This document shows, piece after piece, positions 15,219 to 23,066 of a stretch of 64,000 nucleotides of DNA. Every line of letters starts with the position of its first letter. Position 1 is the first letter of the stretch. The stretch covers positions 310,001 to 374,000 of the forward strand of contig NZ_JAGGLR010000006.1 in NCBI RefSeq assembly GCF_017874715.1. The letters run 5' to 3'. The position numbers and the translations under genes are program-made. The notes beneath the pieces are model-generated. The model had not been told where the DNA came from. It worked only from the letters and a program-made list of their open reading frames with translations, and did no database searches. The stretch is from Streptomyces iranensis (GTDB taxonomy: Bacteria; Actinomycetota; Actinomycetes; Streptomycetales; Streptomycetaceae).

Positions 15219-17057
15219 ATGACGTCGACGCCGACTGGCGCCCGCCATCCGTCGTACGGCGAGTACGACTCGTCCACGACCAGGCGCCTGCGCATCCCGA
15301 GGCAGCACCCGACCGGGCCGGACCGGCACCGGCCCCGGCGGCGGCCACTGCCGAAGTACGACTACGAGCACTACAGCAGGCTGGCCGGACCGCTGACCCA
15401 GCCCGAGCCCGAGCCCGGCAAACCGTACCGGGTGCGCTACCGCAGTCTGCTCGCCGAGGAGCCGCACCGGATCCGCGCGGCGCTGCTGCTCGGCGCCGCG
15501 CCGCTGGTCTCGCTGGGGCTGCTGGTCTGGCTGACGCAGCCCGCGCACTGGACCAGCCGGGAGGGCACCGGCCCGGTCCTGGCGGTCATGGACGTCGTGA
15601 TGCTGGTCTCGATAGGGCTGATCGAGTTATTCCGGACGCTGAACGTCACGTCCAACGCGCATGCGACGCTCGTCGCCCGCGACCCCGTCCCCGTCGTGCC
15701 GGAGACCGGCACCAAGGTCGCCTTCATCACCACCTATGTCCCCGGCAAGGAGCCGCCGGCGATGGTGCGGAAGACCCTGGAGGCCGCGATCCGCGTCCGG
15801 CACCGCGGGGTGCTGCATGTCTGGCTGCTGGACGAGGGGGACGATCCGGAGGTCAGGGAGGTCTGCCGGCGGCTGAACGTCTATCACTTCACCCGTAAGG
15901 GCGTCGAGAAGTGGAACCAGCCCAAGGGCCCGCACCGCGCCAGGACCAAACACGGCAACTACAACGCCTGGCTGGACGCGCACGGCGATGAGTACGACTT
16001 CTTCGCCTCCGTGGACACCGACCATGTGCCGCTGCCCAACTATCTGGAGCGGATGCTCGGCTACTTCCGCGATCCGGACATCGCCTTCGTCGTCGGCCCG
16101 CAGGTCTACGGCAACTACGACGCGGCCGTCACCAAGGCCGCCGAGAGTCAGCAGTTCCTCTTCCACGCGCTGATCCAGCGGGCGGGGAACGCCTACCGGG
16201 CACCGATGTTCGTGGGCACCAACAACGCGGTGCGGATCAGCGCGATCCAGCAGATCGGCGGGGTGTACGACTCGATCACCGAGGACATGGCCACCGGATT
16301 CGAGCTGCACCGCCACCGCAATCCGGCGACCGGCGGCTCATGGGGGTCGGTCTACACCCCGGATGTACTGGCGGTCGGAGAGGGGCCGAACGCCTGGACG
16401 GACTTCTTCACCCAGCAGCTGCGCTGGTCGCGCGGTACCTACGAGACGATCGTCAAGCAGCTCTGGAAGGCGCCGTTCTCGCTGCGGCCCGGCAGGCTCT
16501 TCAACTACTCCCTGATGATGATCTTCTATCCGATGTCGGCGCTGAACTGGATCCTGGCCGCGCTGAGCTGCGCGCTGTTCCTGGGCTTCGGCGCCTCCGG
16601 CGTCGAGATCGACCCCGCCATCTGGATGATGCTCTACGGCAATGCCTCCGCGCTCCAGATCGGCCTCTATGTCTGGAACCGGAGACACAACGTTTCCCCC
16701 CATGAGCCGGAGGGGTCCGGCGGGGTGGCCGGAATGGTCATGTCGGCGCTGGCCGCGCCCATTTACGCCCGCTCGCTGCTCGATACCGTGCTGCGCCGCA
16801 AGAGCCGCTTCGTGGTGACTCCGAAGGGCGACTCCGCGAGCCCCGACACCCTCTTCGGCACCTTCCGGATCCATCTTTTCTTCCTGGTGGTCTTCGGCGG
16901 GTCGCTCGCCTCTTCCTTCTACTTCGGCCACAGTCATCCCGCGATGACCGTTTGGGCATCACTTGCCCTGGCTGTCACAGCCGCGCCGATCATCGCCTGG
17001 CGGTGGACCGTCCGCCAGGAGAAACGGAACACGCAGCCCGCCCTTGGGGGACGATAA
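15219..17057 (+). CDS. cslA: Cellulose synthase-like family 2 glycosyltransferase
   Basis: 612 residues from the ATG at 15219 (GGGGGG 8 nt upstream). An N-terminal cytoplasmic tail and two helices (residues about 90-140) are followed by a GT2 domain with DTDHVP, TEDMAT and the QQLRWSRG (Q-x-x-R-W) motif, then four or more membrane helices. CslA polymerises a beta-glucan at hyphal tips and works with the copper oxidase GlxA, whose gene starts 3 nt after the cslA stop. Leu137 is encoded by TTA (15627-15629), which should make translation depend on bldA tRNA. Order cslA-glxA-GH6 is the known Streptomyces arrangement. Confidence 0.95.
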   Translation: MTSTPTGARHPSYGEYDSSTTRRLRIPRQHPTGPDRHRPRRRPLPKYDYEHYSRLAGPLTQPEPEPGKPYRVRYRSLLAEEPHRIRAALLLGAAPLVSLGLLVWLTQPAHWTSREGTGPVLAVMDVVMLVSIGLIELFRTLNVTSNAHATLVARDPVPVVPETGTKVAFITTYVPGKEPPAMVRKTLEAAIRVRHRGVLHVWLLDEGDDPEVREVCRRLNVYHFTRKGVEKWNQPKGPHRARTKHGNYNAWLDAHGDEYDFFASVDTDHVPLPNYLERMLGYFRDPDIAFVVGPQVYGNYDAAVTKAAESQQFLFHALIQRAGNAYRAPMFVGTNNAVRISAIQQIGGVYDSITEDMATGFELHRHRNPATGGSWGSVYTPDVLAVGEGPNAWTDFFTQQLRWSRGTYETIVKQLWKAPFSLRPGRLFNYSLMMIFYPMSALNWILAALSCALFLGFGASGVEIDPAIWMMLYGNASALQIGLYVWNRRHNVSPHEPEGSGGVAGMVMSALAAPIYARSLLDTVLRRKSRFVVTPKGDSASPDTLFGTFRIHLFFLVVFGGSLASSFYFGHSHPAMTVWASLALAVTAAPIIAWRWTVRQEKRNTQPALGGR

Positions 17058-17060
17058 GAA

Positions 17061-19007
17061 GTGAAGTACCGACCGAGTCGCCGCACCCGCCGCTTCGGGA
17101 TCGGTGCGGCGGCTGTCTTCGTGCTGGCCGGGATGAACGGCCCGGCCCTCTACCGTTTCAGCTCGGACAAGTACCACGCGTACAAAATCGACCAACCGGA
17201 GTACAAGGCGGAGAACGGCCACTGGGATGTGGTCGATGTCCCCGAGGAATACCGGATCAATACGATCCACGCCGCCCTGCTGCACACCGGCAAAGTGCTG
17301 CTGGTGGCCGGCTCCGGGAACAACGCCAAGAACTTCGCCGCCAAATCCTTCCGCAGCGTCCTATGGGACCCGGAGCAGAACACCTTCACCAACATTCCCA
17401 CCCCCAAGGACCTCTTCTGCTCCGGGCACAGCCAGCTCCCGGACGGAAAGCTGCTGGTGGCGGGAGGTACCCAGCGCTATGAGAAGCTCAGGGGCAATGT
17501 CGAGAAGGCGGGCGGACTGATGTTCGTCCACAACGAGAGCCCCGACAAGCCTAAGACCCTCCCCGCCGGGACCCGCTTCACGGGGAAGGAGAGCGGCAAG
17601 ACCTTCGAGTCCAAGGACCCGATTCTCGTTCCGCGCGCGAAGAAGAGCAAGAATCGCAAGGGGAAGGTCACCGTCACCGCGAGCACGGCGCGGGTCTATG
17701 TGGAGGCGCTGCGCAAGGGCAAGAAGTACCAGACCGGCACCGAGGACAATTACCGGATCTCCGGGCTGAGGGGAAAGGACAAGCGGAACTTCTACGGGAT
17801 CGCCCAGAAGCTGTCGTTCGACAAGAAGGACTTCCAGGGCATCAAGCAGGCGTATGAGTTCGACCCGGAGGCCGAGCGGTATGTCCCGGTCGGTCCGATG
17901 AACGAGGCCCGCTGGTATCCGACCCTGACCACCCTCCAGGACGGCAAGGTGCTCGCGGTCTCCGGGCTGGACGAGATCGGCCAGGTGGTGCCGGGGAAGA
18001 ACGAGATCTACGACCCCAAGACCAAGAAGTGGAAGTACCTGCCCAAGAAGCGCTTCTTCCCGACCTACCCCGCGCTGTTCCTGACCGACAAGGGCCGGGT
18101 CTTCTACACCGGCTCGAACGCCGGATACGGCCCGGATGACAAGGGCCGCACGCCCGGCATCTGGGATCTGAAGACCAATCGGTTCGATGTGGTCCCGGGC
18201 ATCAGCGACTCCGACGCCCTGGAGACGTCGATGTCCGTGCTGCTGCCGCCCGCGCAGGACCAGCGGTACATGGTGCAGGGCGGGGGCGGGGTCGGCGAGG
18301 ACCCCAAGTCCTCGGCGAAGACCCGGATCGTCGATCTGCACGCCGATAAGCCGCGGTTCCGCAATGGCCCGGAACTGTATGCGAAGGTGCGCTATCCGAG
18401 CAGTGTGATCCTTCCCGATGACACCGTTCTGACCACGAACGGCTCGGGCGACTACCGGGGCCGCGGCGCCACCAACGTGCTGAAGGCCGAGCTCTACAAC
18501 CCGAAGAGCAACACCGCGCGCGCGGTGGCCGATCCGCTGGTGGGCCGCAACTACCACTCGGGGGCGCTGCTCCTGCCGGACGGCCGGGTCATGACCTTCG
18601 GCTCGGACTCGCTCTTCGCCGACAAGGCCAACACCACGCCGGGTGAGTTCCAGCAGCAGATCGACCTCTACACCCCGCCGTATCTCTTCCGCGACTCCCG
18701 TCCGAAGCTCGCCGACACCGCGCCCAGGACGGTCAAGCTCGGCGGGAAGACCACTTACCGGACCGCGCACGCATCGGCGATCACCAAGATGCGGCTGATC
18801 CGGCCCGGCTCCTTCACCCATGTGACCAATGTCGAGCAGCGGTCGATCGCCCTTGACTTCACCCGGACGAAGGACGGGGTGACGGTGACCCTGCCGAAGG
18901 ACTCGTCCGTGGTGCCGCCGGGGTGGTACATGCTCAACGCGGTGGACGACCAGGGAACGCCGTCGAAGGCGGCGTGGGTGAAGGTGCCCGCCCCGAAGAG
19001 GAAGTGA
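17061..19007 (+). CDS. glxA: Radical copper oxidase GlxA (galactose oxidase-like)
   Basis: 648 residues from the GTG at 17061, 3 nt after cslA, so translation is coupled. A short N-terminal membrane anchor (FGIGAAAVFVLAGMNGPAL) is followed by Kelch-type beta-propeller repeats (LLPDGRVMTFGS, LTTLQDGKVLAVSG) and a C-terminal DUF1929 domain (ADTAPRTVKLGGK to PPGWYMLNAVDDQG). CSGHSQLPDGKLLVAGG carries the Cys of the Cys-Tyr cofactor, and GRNYHSG a copper-ligand His. In S. lividans GlxA is needed with CslA for tip glycan deposition and aerial growth. Full length. Confidence 0.95.
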   Translation: MKYRPSRRTRRFGIGAAAVFVLAGMNGPALYRFSSDKYHAYKIDQPEYKAENGHWDVVDVPEEYRINTIHAALLHTGKVLLVAGSGNNAKNFAAKSFRSVLWDPEQNTFTNIPTPKDLFCSGHSQLPDGKLLVAGGTQRYEKLRGNVEKAGGLMFVHNESPDKPKTLPAGTRFTGKESGKTFESKDPILVPRAKKSKNRKGKVTVTASTARVYVEALRKGKKYQTGTEDNYRISGLRGKDKRNFYGIAQKLSFDKKDFQGIKQAYEFDPEAERYVPVGPMNEARWYPTLTTLQDGKVLAVSGLDEIGQVVPGKNEIYDPKTKKWKYLPKKRFFPTYPALFLTDKGRVFYTGSNAGYGPDDKGRTPGIWDLKTNRFDVVPGISDSDALETSMSVLLPPAQDQRYMVQGGGGVGEDPKSSAKTRIVDLHADKPRFRNGPELYAKVRYPSSVILPDDTVLTTNGSGDYRGRGATNVLKAELYNPKSNTARAVADPLVGRNYHSGALLLPDGRVMTFGSDSLFADKANTTPGEFQQQIDLYTPPYLFRDSRPKLADTAPRTVKLGGKTTYRTAHASAITKMRLIRPGSFTHVTNVEQRSIALDFTRTKDGVTVTLPKDSSVVPPGWYMLNAVDDQGTPSKAAWVKVPAPKRK

Positions 19008-19010
19008 CGG

Positions 19011-20093
19011 CTAACTACTTCCACGGTCGGCGTTACGGGCGAGATCGAGCGCGTACCGGGGCCACCACCGACCCGCGGTGGGACCGCCCTTGCAGGTGCC
19101 GTCCGACTCGCCCGGACGCTTGATCCACAGATAGGCGTCGATCCGCTTGTCCCCGGTGTCGACGGTCGGCCTCTCGCCCAGCGCCCGGCCCTTCGGATTG
19201 CACCACGCCTGCGGGTCGTTCTTCCCCGGGACCGGGCCATTGCCGTTACGGCTGGTGTCGATCACGAAGGGCTTGCCGCCGATCAGCGCGGACAGCCGCT
19301 TGCCGTAGGCCCGGTTCTCCTGGGTCGTCTGGTAGTTCGAGGTGTTCAGCGCGAAGCCGTCGGCCTTACGGATACCGGCCCGCTTCAGCGGCTCGACCAT
19401 CCGGCGCGGGTCCTTGATCCAGTGGGGGTTTCCGGCGTCCAGATAGACCTTGGTGCGCGGCAGCCCCTTGAGCTTGTCCACCGCGCCGGTCAGTAAGTCG
19501 TACCGCTCCTCGTGGAACTGCTTGGGCGTACAGCCGTCCACCACGTGCGGCAGCGCGTCGGGCTCCAGGACGACCGTCGCCCGGCGGTCGCCGATCCCCC
19601 GGACCACCTTGTCCAGCCAGATGCGATAGGCGTCGCCATCGGCCGCGCCGCCCTTGGAGTACTGCCCGCAGTCGCGGTGCGGGATGTTGTAGAAGACCAG
19701 CAGCGCATCCCGGTTCACCTGATCCGCGGCCGCGGTGAACCCCCGCGCCTGCCCCTCCGGGTCGTCCACCCCCAGCCACTCCGCGACGGGCTGCTCCGCG
19801 ATCTTCGCTATCAGCCTGGCCTCGCCGTCCTCGCCCTTCTTCCGATACGCCGCGAGCTGGCGCGCCGCGCTGCCGTCCGGATTCACCCAATAGGGGATCG
19901 TGGCCTTGGGCCGCTGCTTCGGCTGCCCGGCGAGCGAGGCATGGTCACTGTCCCCCTCCGAGGCCCCGAAACACCCGGAGACCACGGCGCACGACAAGAG
20001 CGCCCCGGCGACGGAGACCACGCGGGTACGGCTGCGGGCGCCGACGTGGGCACGGGCGACGTGATGCGAACGGCCGGCGCAACTGCCGTACAT
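19011..20093 (-). CDS. cslZ: GH6 endoglucanase of the cslA locus (CslZ-like)
   Basis: 360 residues from the ATG at 20093 (AGGGGGAG just upstream). The hydrophobic N-terminus ends in VVSGC, a plausible lipobox, so this is probably a lipoprotein. The GH6 catalytic domain shows NIPHRDCGQYS, the catalytic-acid motif VVLEPDALPHV, VYLDAGNPHW, GFALNTSNY, DTSRNGNGP and AYLWIKRPGESDG. It is expected to hydrolyse beta-1,4-glucan made by CslA. It converges on glxA with a 3-nt gap. A TTA codon (19494-19496, minus strand) parallels the one in cslA. Confidence 0.92.
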   Translation of the reverse strand: MYGSCAGRSHHVARAHVGARSRTRVVSVAGALLSCAVVSGCFGASEGDSDHASLAGQPKQRPKATIPYWVNPDGSAARQLAAYRKKGEDGEARLIAKIAEQPVAEWLGVDDPEGQARGFTAAADQVNRDALLVFYNIPHRDCGQYSKGGAADGDAYRIWLDKVVRGIGDRRATVVLEPDALPHVVDGCTPKQFHEERYDLLTGAVDKLKGLPRTKVYLDAGNPHWIKDPRRMVEPLKRAGIRKADGFALNTSNYQTTQENRAYGKRLSALIGGKPFVIDTSRNGNGPVPGKNDPQAWCNPKGRALGERPTVDTGDKRIDAYLWIKRPGESDGTCKGGPTAGRWWPRYALDLARNADRGSS

Positions 20094-20289
20094 CCACTCC
20101 CCCTTGGGTGCACGCTCCGGGGAACAAACGGCGCTCCCCCGGCGGGACAAGACCGGTCGAATCAATCCTTACACACCACCCCGAACCACCGTGCCCTCAT
20201 CCACGACCCGCCCCGCTTTTCGCCCGTACGCCCACGACGAGCCGCGACGCGGCGCGGCGCGGCCCTCGGAGGGGGTGCCGTCGCACCGG

Positions 20290-21072
20290 CTAGTGCGGCG
20301 CACTGCGGCTGCCCGCCGACACGTTGCCGGGGGAGCCCGTCGTGCCCGTCAGGTAGGCCGAGACGACGACGTTCGCCGAGTACGTCCGGGTCGAGCGGTC
20401 GTACTTGCCCCCGCATGTGATCAGCCGCAGCTCCGCGCGGTCATGGGACCGCGACCCGTACACCCGTCGCGCGTCGAAGTGCTTCTCCGGCACCACCTCG
20501 ACGTCCTCGACCGTGAACTCCGCCGTCGTCCCGTCCGATCGCGCGACCCGCACCCGCTCCCCCCGCTTGAGGTCGCTCAGCTCGTGGAAGACCGCCGGTT
20601 TGCTCTTCGTGTCCAGGTGGCCGACCAGCAGGGCGGCGCCCGGGGAGCCGGGCTCGGGGCCGGCGCGGTACCAGCCGACCGTGCCGGGGCGGCTGAAGGG
20701 CGGGGGCTGCACGGCCCCGTCGCGGTCCAGGCCGCTGGCGACGATGGGGGCGCGGACCCCCGCCGCCTCGATCACGACCCGCTTCGGCCGGGCGGAGGCC
20801 AGCGGCGCGTGCGCCGGGGGCAGCGGATGGGCGGACGGCCGCCCGACCGCGGCCACGTCCCCGGTCATGGGCGCCGGACCGCCCGTGCCCTCCGTCGCGT
20901 CCCGGCCCCACATCCACAGGCCCAGCAGCAGTGCCGCCCAGGCGAGTCCGATGGCCGGCCGTCCGAGGCTGGAGAAGCGCTTCCTGATGCCGTCCATGTT
21001 TCCGTCGTTTCCGTCGTTTCCATCGCTTCCGTTGCTTCCGTTGCTTCCGTCCATCTCCGTATCCAGATCCAT
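20290..21072 (-). CDS. srtF: Class F sortase
   Basis: 260 residues from the ATG at 21072. The cytoplasmic N-terminus has a low-complexity Gly/Ser/Asn/Asp run coded by 9-nt repeats, then one membrane helix (IGLAWAALLLGLWMW). The extracellular sortase domain carries the catalytic His in LLVGHLDT and Cys in LRLITCGG, with an Arg in the following RSTRTYSANVVV segment. Class F is common in Actinobacteria and lacks a fixed substrate. It is in an operon with the small secreted protein 5 nt upstream. Its overall size is normal for the class. Confidence 0.92.
   Translation of the reverse strand: MDLDTEMDGSNGSNGSDGNDGNDGNMDGIRKRFSSLGRPAIGLAWAALLLGLWMWGRDATEGTGGPAPMTGDVAAVGRPSAHPLPPAHAPLASARPKRVVIEAAGVRAPIVASGLDRDGAVQPPPFSRPGTVGWYRAGPEPGSPGAALLVGHLDTKSKPAVFHELSDLKRGERVRVARSDGTTAEFTVEDVEVVPEKHFDARRVYGSRSHDRAELRLITCGGKYDRSTRTYSANVVVSAYLTGTTGSPGNVSAGSRSAPH
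21001..21054 (-). repeat. 9-nt tandem repeat inside the class F sortase gene
   Basis: Six units close to TCCGTCGTT (later units TCCGTTGCT) encode the DGN/GSN repeats before the membrane helix. The unit is a multiple of three, so slippage changes length but not frame. Confidence 0.8.
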
Positions 21073-21077
21073 GGGGG

Positions 21078-21668
21078 TCAGCTCGCGGCACGGGAGGGAT
21101 GGCGGCGGCGGTGGACCGCGAGGCCGCCGACGGCCACGGCCGTACCGCCGGAGAGCACCAGGCCGTACGCCTCCGCGGCGCCGATGTCGTCGCGTGGCCG
21201 CGCCTCGTCGGGCGCGGTACCGCCCCCGCCGGCGCGGACGGGGGCGACGGGCGAGGGCGGGCGCTCCACGGCGAGGGCGACCCCGCCCGCGCCGCCCTGC
21301 CCGTCCCCGCCCGCGCTGTCCGCGCCCGTTCCGTCCGCGCGGACGAGGCCGCCGTCCGCGCAGTCCAGGGTGACCCGGTGCGCCCCCTTGGCCGCCGTCG
21401 AGCGGATCGTCGCCTCGCTGAAGAGCGCGTCCCCCTCGGGCGTCAGCTCCGCGTCGTCCACGAACACCGGTGACGAGGCAGTGGCCACCCGGTCCGGGCA
21501 GCCGAAGGCCCAGACCTCGACCTCGGCGCCGGGGGCGAGGGCCCGCGGACTGATCCGGATCGTGGTGGTGGCGGAGTGGCGCTGCTCGGCGAGGGCCGGA
21601 GCCGCGGCCGTCACCGCCGCGACGACGGCGCACGCTGCGCTACAGAGAGTGAGTGCGACAATGCGCAT
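21078..21668 (-). CDS. Secreted protein with C-terminal membrane anchor, sortase F partner
   Basis: 196 residues from the ATG at 21668 (GGGAGG 7 nt upstream). A signal peptide (MRIVALTL, cleavage near PALAEQ) is followed by a beta-rich domain of about 90 residues with two cysteines (FGCPDR, LDCADG). A Gly/Pro-rich linker and a final hydrophobic helix with a basic tail (HRRRHPS) follow. No LPXTG-type motif is seen before the helix. It lies 5 nt upstream of the class F sortase gene, so the two are co-translated. Function unknown; it may be a cell-surface protein processed or recruited by the sortase. Confidence 0.8.
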   Translation of the reverse strand: MRIVALTLCSAACAVVAAVTAAAPALAEQRHSATTTIRISPRALAPGAEVEVWAFGCPDRVATASSPVFVDDAELTPEGDALFSEATIRSTAAKGAHRVTLDCADGGLVRADGTGADSAGGDGQGGAGGVALAVERPPSPVAPVRAGGGGTAPDEARPRDDIGAAEAYGLVLSGGTAVAVGGLAVHRRRHPSRAAS

Positions 21669-21792
21669 GGTGAAACCTCCCGATACCAAGAGGCTCACGC
21701 GCCCGGCAGGGCCCCGCATCCGCTGCGGGCGCCTACTGCGCCATCCGGGGCACAGGGCTCACCGGCGGGTCGTGCCAGGGCTCACGCGCGGG

Positions 21793-22575
21793 TCATGCGA
21801 TGCGTTCCACGAGGTCCGCGATGGAGTCGACGACCGTGGACGGGCGGTACGGATACCGGTCCACCTCTCCCGCCTTGGTCACCCCGGTGAGCACCAGGAA
21901 GGTCTCCATACCGGCCTCGAGCCCGGCCCGCACATCCGTGTCCATCCGGTCGCCGATCATCGCGCTGGACTCGGAGTGGGCGCCGATCGCGTTCAGCCCG
22001 GACCGCATCATCAGCGGGTTGGGCTTGCCGACGAAGTAGGGCTCCTGGCCGGTGGCCTTGGTGATCAGCGCGGCCACGGAGCCGGTGGCGGGCAGCGCGC
22101 CCTCGGCGGAGGGGCCGATCTCATCGGGGTTGGTGGCGATGAACCGCGCACCGTCGTTGATCAGCCGGATGGCCTTGGTGAGCGCCTCGAAGCTGTACGT
22201 ACGGGTCTCGCCGAGCACCACATAGTCCGGCTCGACATCCGTAAGGACGTAGCCGATGTCGTGCAGCGCGGTGGTCAGCCCCGCCTCGCCGATGACATAC
22301 GCGGTGCCGCCGGGGCGCTGCTCGTCCAGGAACTGGGCGCTGGCCAGCGCCGACGTCCAGATGTTGGCCACCGGAACGTCCAGCCCGATCCGGGACAGCC
22401 GGGCGTGGAGGTCGCGCGGGGTGTAGATGGAGTTGTTGGTGAGCACCAGGAAGGGCGTGTCGGATTCGCGCAGCCGCTTGATGAAAGCGTCGGCACCGGG
22501 CACCGGTATGCCCTCGTGCATCAGCACACCGTCCATGTCGGTGAGCCATGACTCGATCGGCTTGCGCTCTGCCAC
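21793..22575 (-). CDS. HAD-IIA family phosphatase (NagD-like)
   Basis: 260 residues; GTG start at 22575 with GGAGAG upstream. HAD motif I is WLTDMDGVLMHEG (DxD), motif II VLTNNS, the C2-type cap lies between, motif III Lys is in FVGKPNPLM, and motif IV is MIGDRMDTDVRAG. This matches the NagD subfamily, cytoplasmic phosphatases of nucleotides or small phosphates. NagD is named for its place in the E. coli nag operon but is not a dedicated GlcNAc enzyme; no such link is claimed here. Confidence 0.92.
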   Translation of the reverse strand: MAERKPIESWLTDMDGVLMHEGIPVPGADAFIKRLRESDTPFLVLTNNSIYTPRDLHARLSRIGLDVPVANIWTSALASAQFLDEQRPGGTAYVIGEAGLTTALHDIGYVLTDVEPDYVVLGETRTYSFEALTKAIRLINDGARFIATNPDEIGPSAEGALPATGSVAALITKATGQEPYFVGKPNPLMMRSGLNAIGAHSESSAMIGDRMDTDVRAGLEAGMETFLVLTGVTKAGEVDRYPYRPSTVVDSIADLVERIA

Positions 22576-22669
22576 TGGTTGCTCTCCGCTCGGAATCGGC
22601 CTCTACGACGACCTCAGCGTAACCGGGGAAAGCGCTGGGGAGACCGCCCTGTGTTCCGGAGCACGATCC

Positions 22670-22727
22670 GTTCGCCGTCCGTTACGCCATCCGTTTCGCC
22701 GTCCGTTTCGCCATCCGTTCGCGTTCC
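22670..22727. repeat. Short 12-nt tandem repeat
   Basis: Five imperfect units of GTTTCGCC(G/A)TCC in the gap between the divergently transcribed HAD phosphatase and the small antitoxin-like gene. No coding or regulatory role seen. Confidence 0.7.
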
Positions 22728-22834
22728 GTCCCAGCGCGACAGATCCGCACAGGTGTCTGATCCTGGGGAAGGGGCGGAATCCGCCCCTCCGTGGAACGAG
22801 CCGGACCGTGAGGCCGGACCGTAAGGAGGCCGCG

Positions 22835-23023
22835 ATGGGCATGATGGACAAGCTCAAGGGCGCGATCAGCAAGAACCCGGACAAGGCCCGGAAGGGCGCT
22901 CGTAAGGGGTCCGAGACCGCGGACAAGAAGACCGGCGGCAAGCACTCGGAGCAGATCCAGTCCGGCTCGGACAAGGTCGACGACGAACTGCGCCGCCGGG
23001 GCGAGGGGCCCCGGGGCCAGTAG
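22835..23023 (+). CDS. MT0933/Rv0909-like antitoxin family protein
   Basis: 62 residues; ATG at 22835 with AAGGAGG upstream. Small, strongly charged protein: MDKLKGAISKNPDKARKG, a Lys/Gly-rich middle and the DKVDDELRR end that marks the Rv0909-like antitoxin family. No toxin gene (usually a SRPBCC-type protein) lies next to it, which is common in Streptomyces, so an actual toxin-antitoxin role is doubtful. Confidence 0.82.
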   Translation: MGMMDKLKGAISKNPDKARKGARKGSETADKKTGGKHSEQIQSGSDKVDDELRRRGEGPRGQ

Positions 23024-23066
23024 TTCGTACATGCGCCGGATGTGAGGGCGCCGGGGGTTCGGGACT

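Noticed and set aside
20104..22551. An 815-residue plus-strand frame
   Set aside because: Antisense to the class F sortase, its partner and the HAD phosphatase; no domain or ribosome site.
21793..22575. HAD-IIA (NagD-like) gene as part of the GlcNAc regulon
   Set aside because: No DasR-type site is seen at its promoter and NagD enzymes are not GlcNAc-specific.
22835..23023. A working toxin-antitoxin pair at the MT0933-like gene
   Set aside because: No toxin gene is adjacent; family membership alone is not evidence for a TA system.
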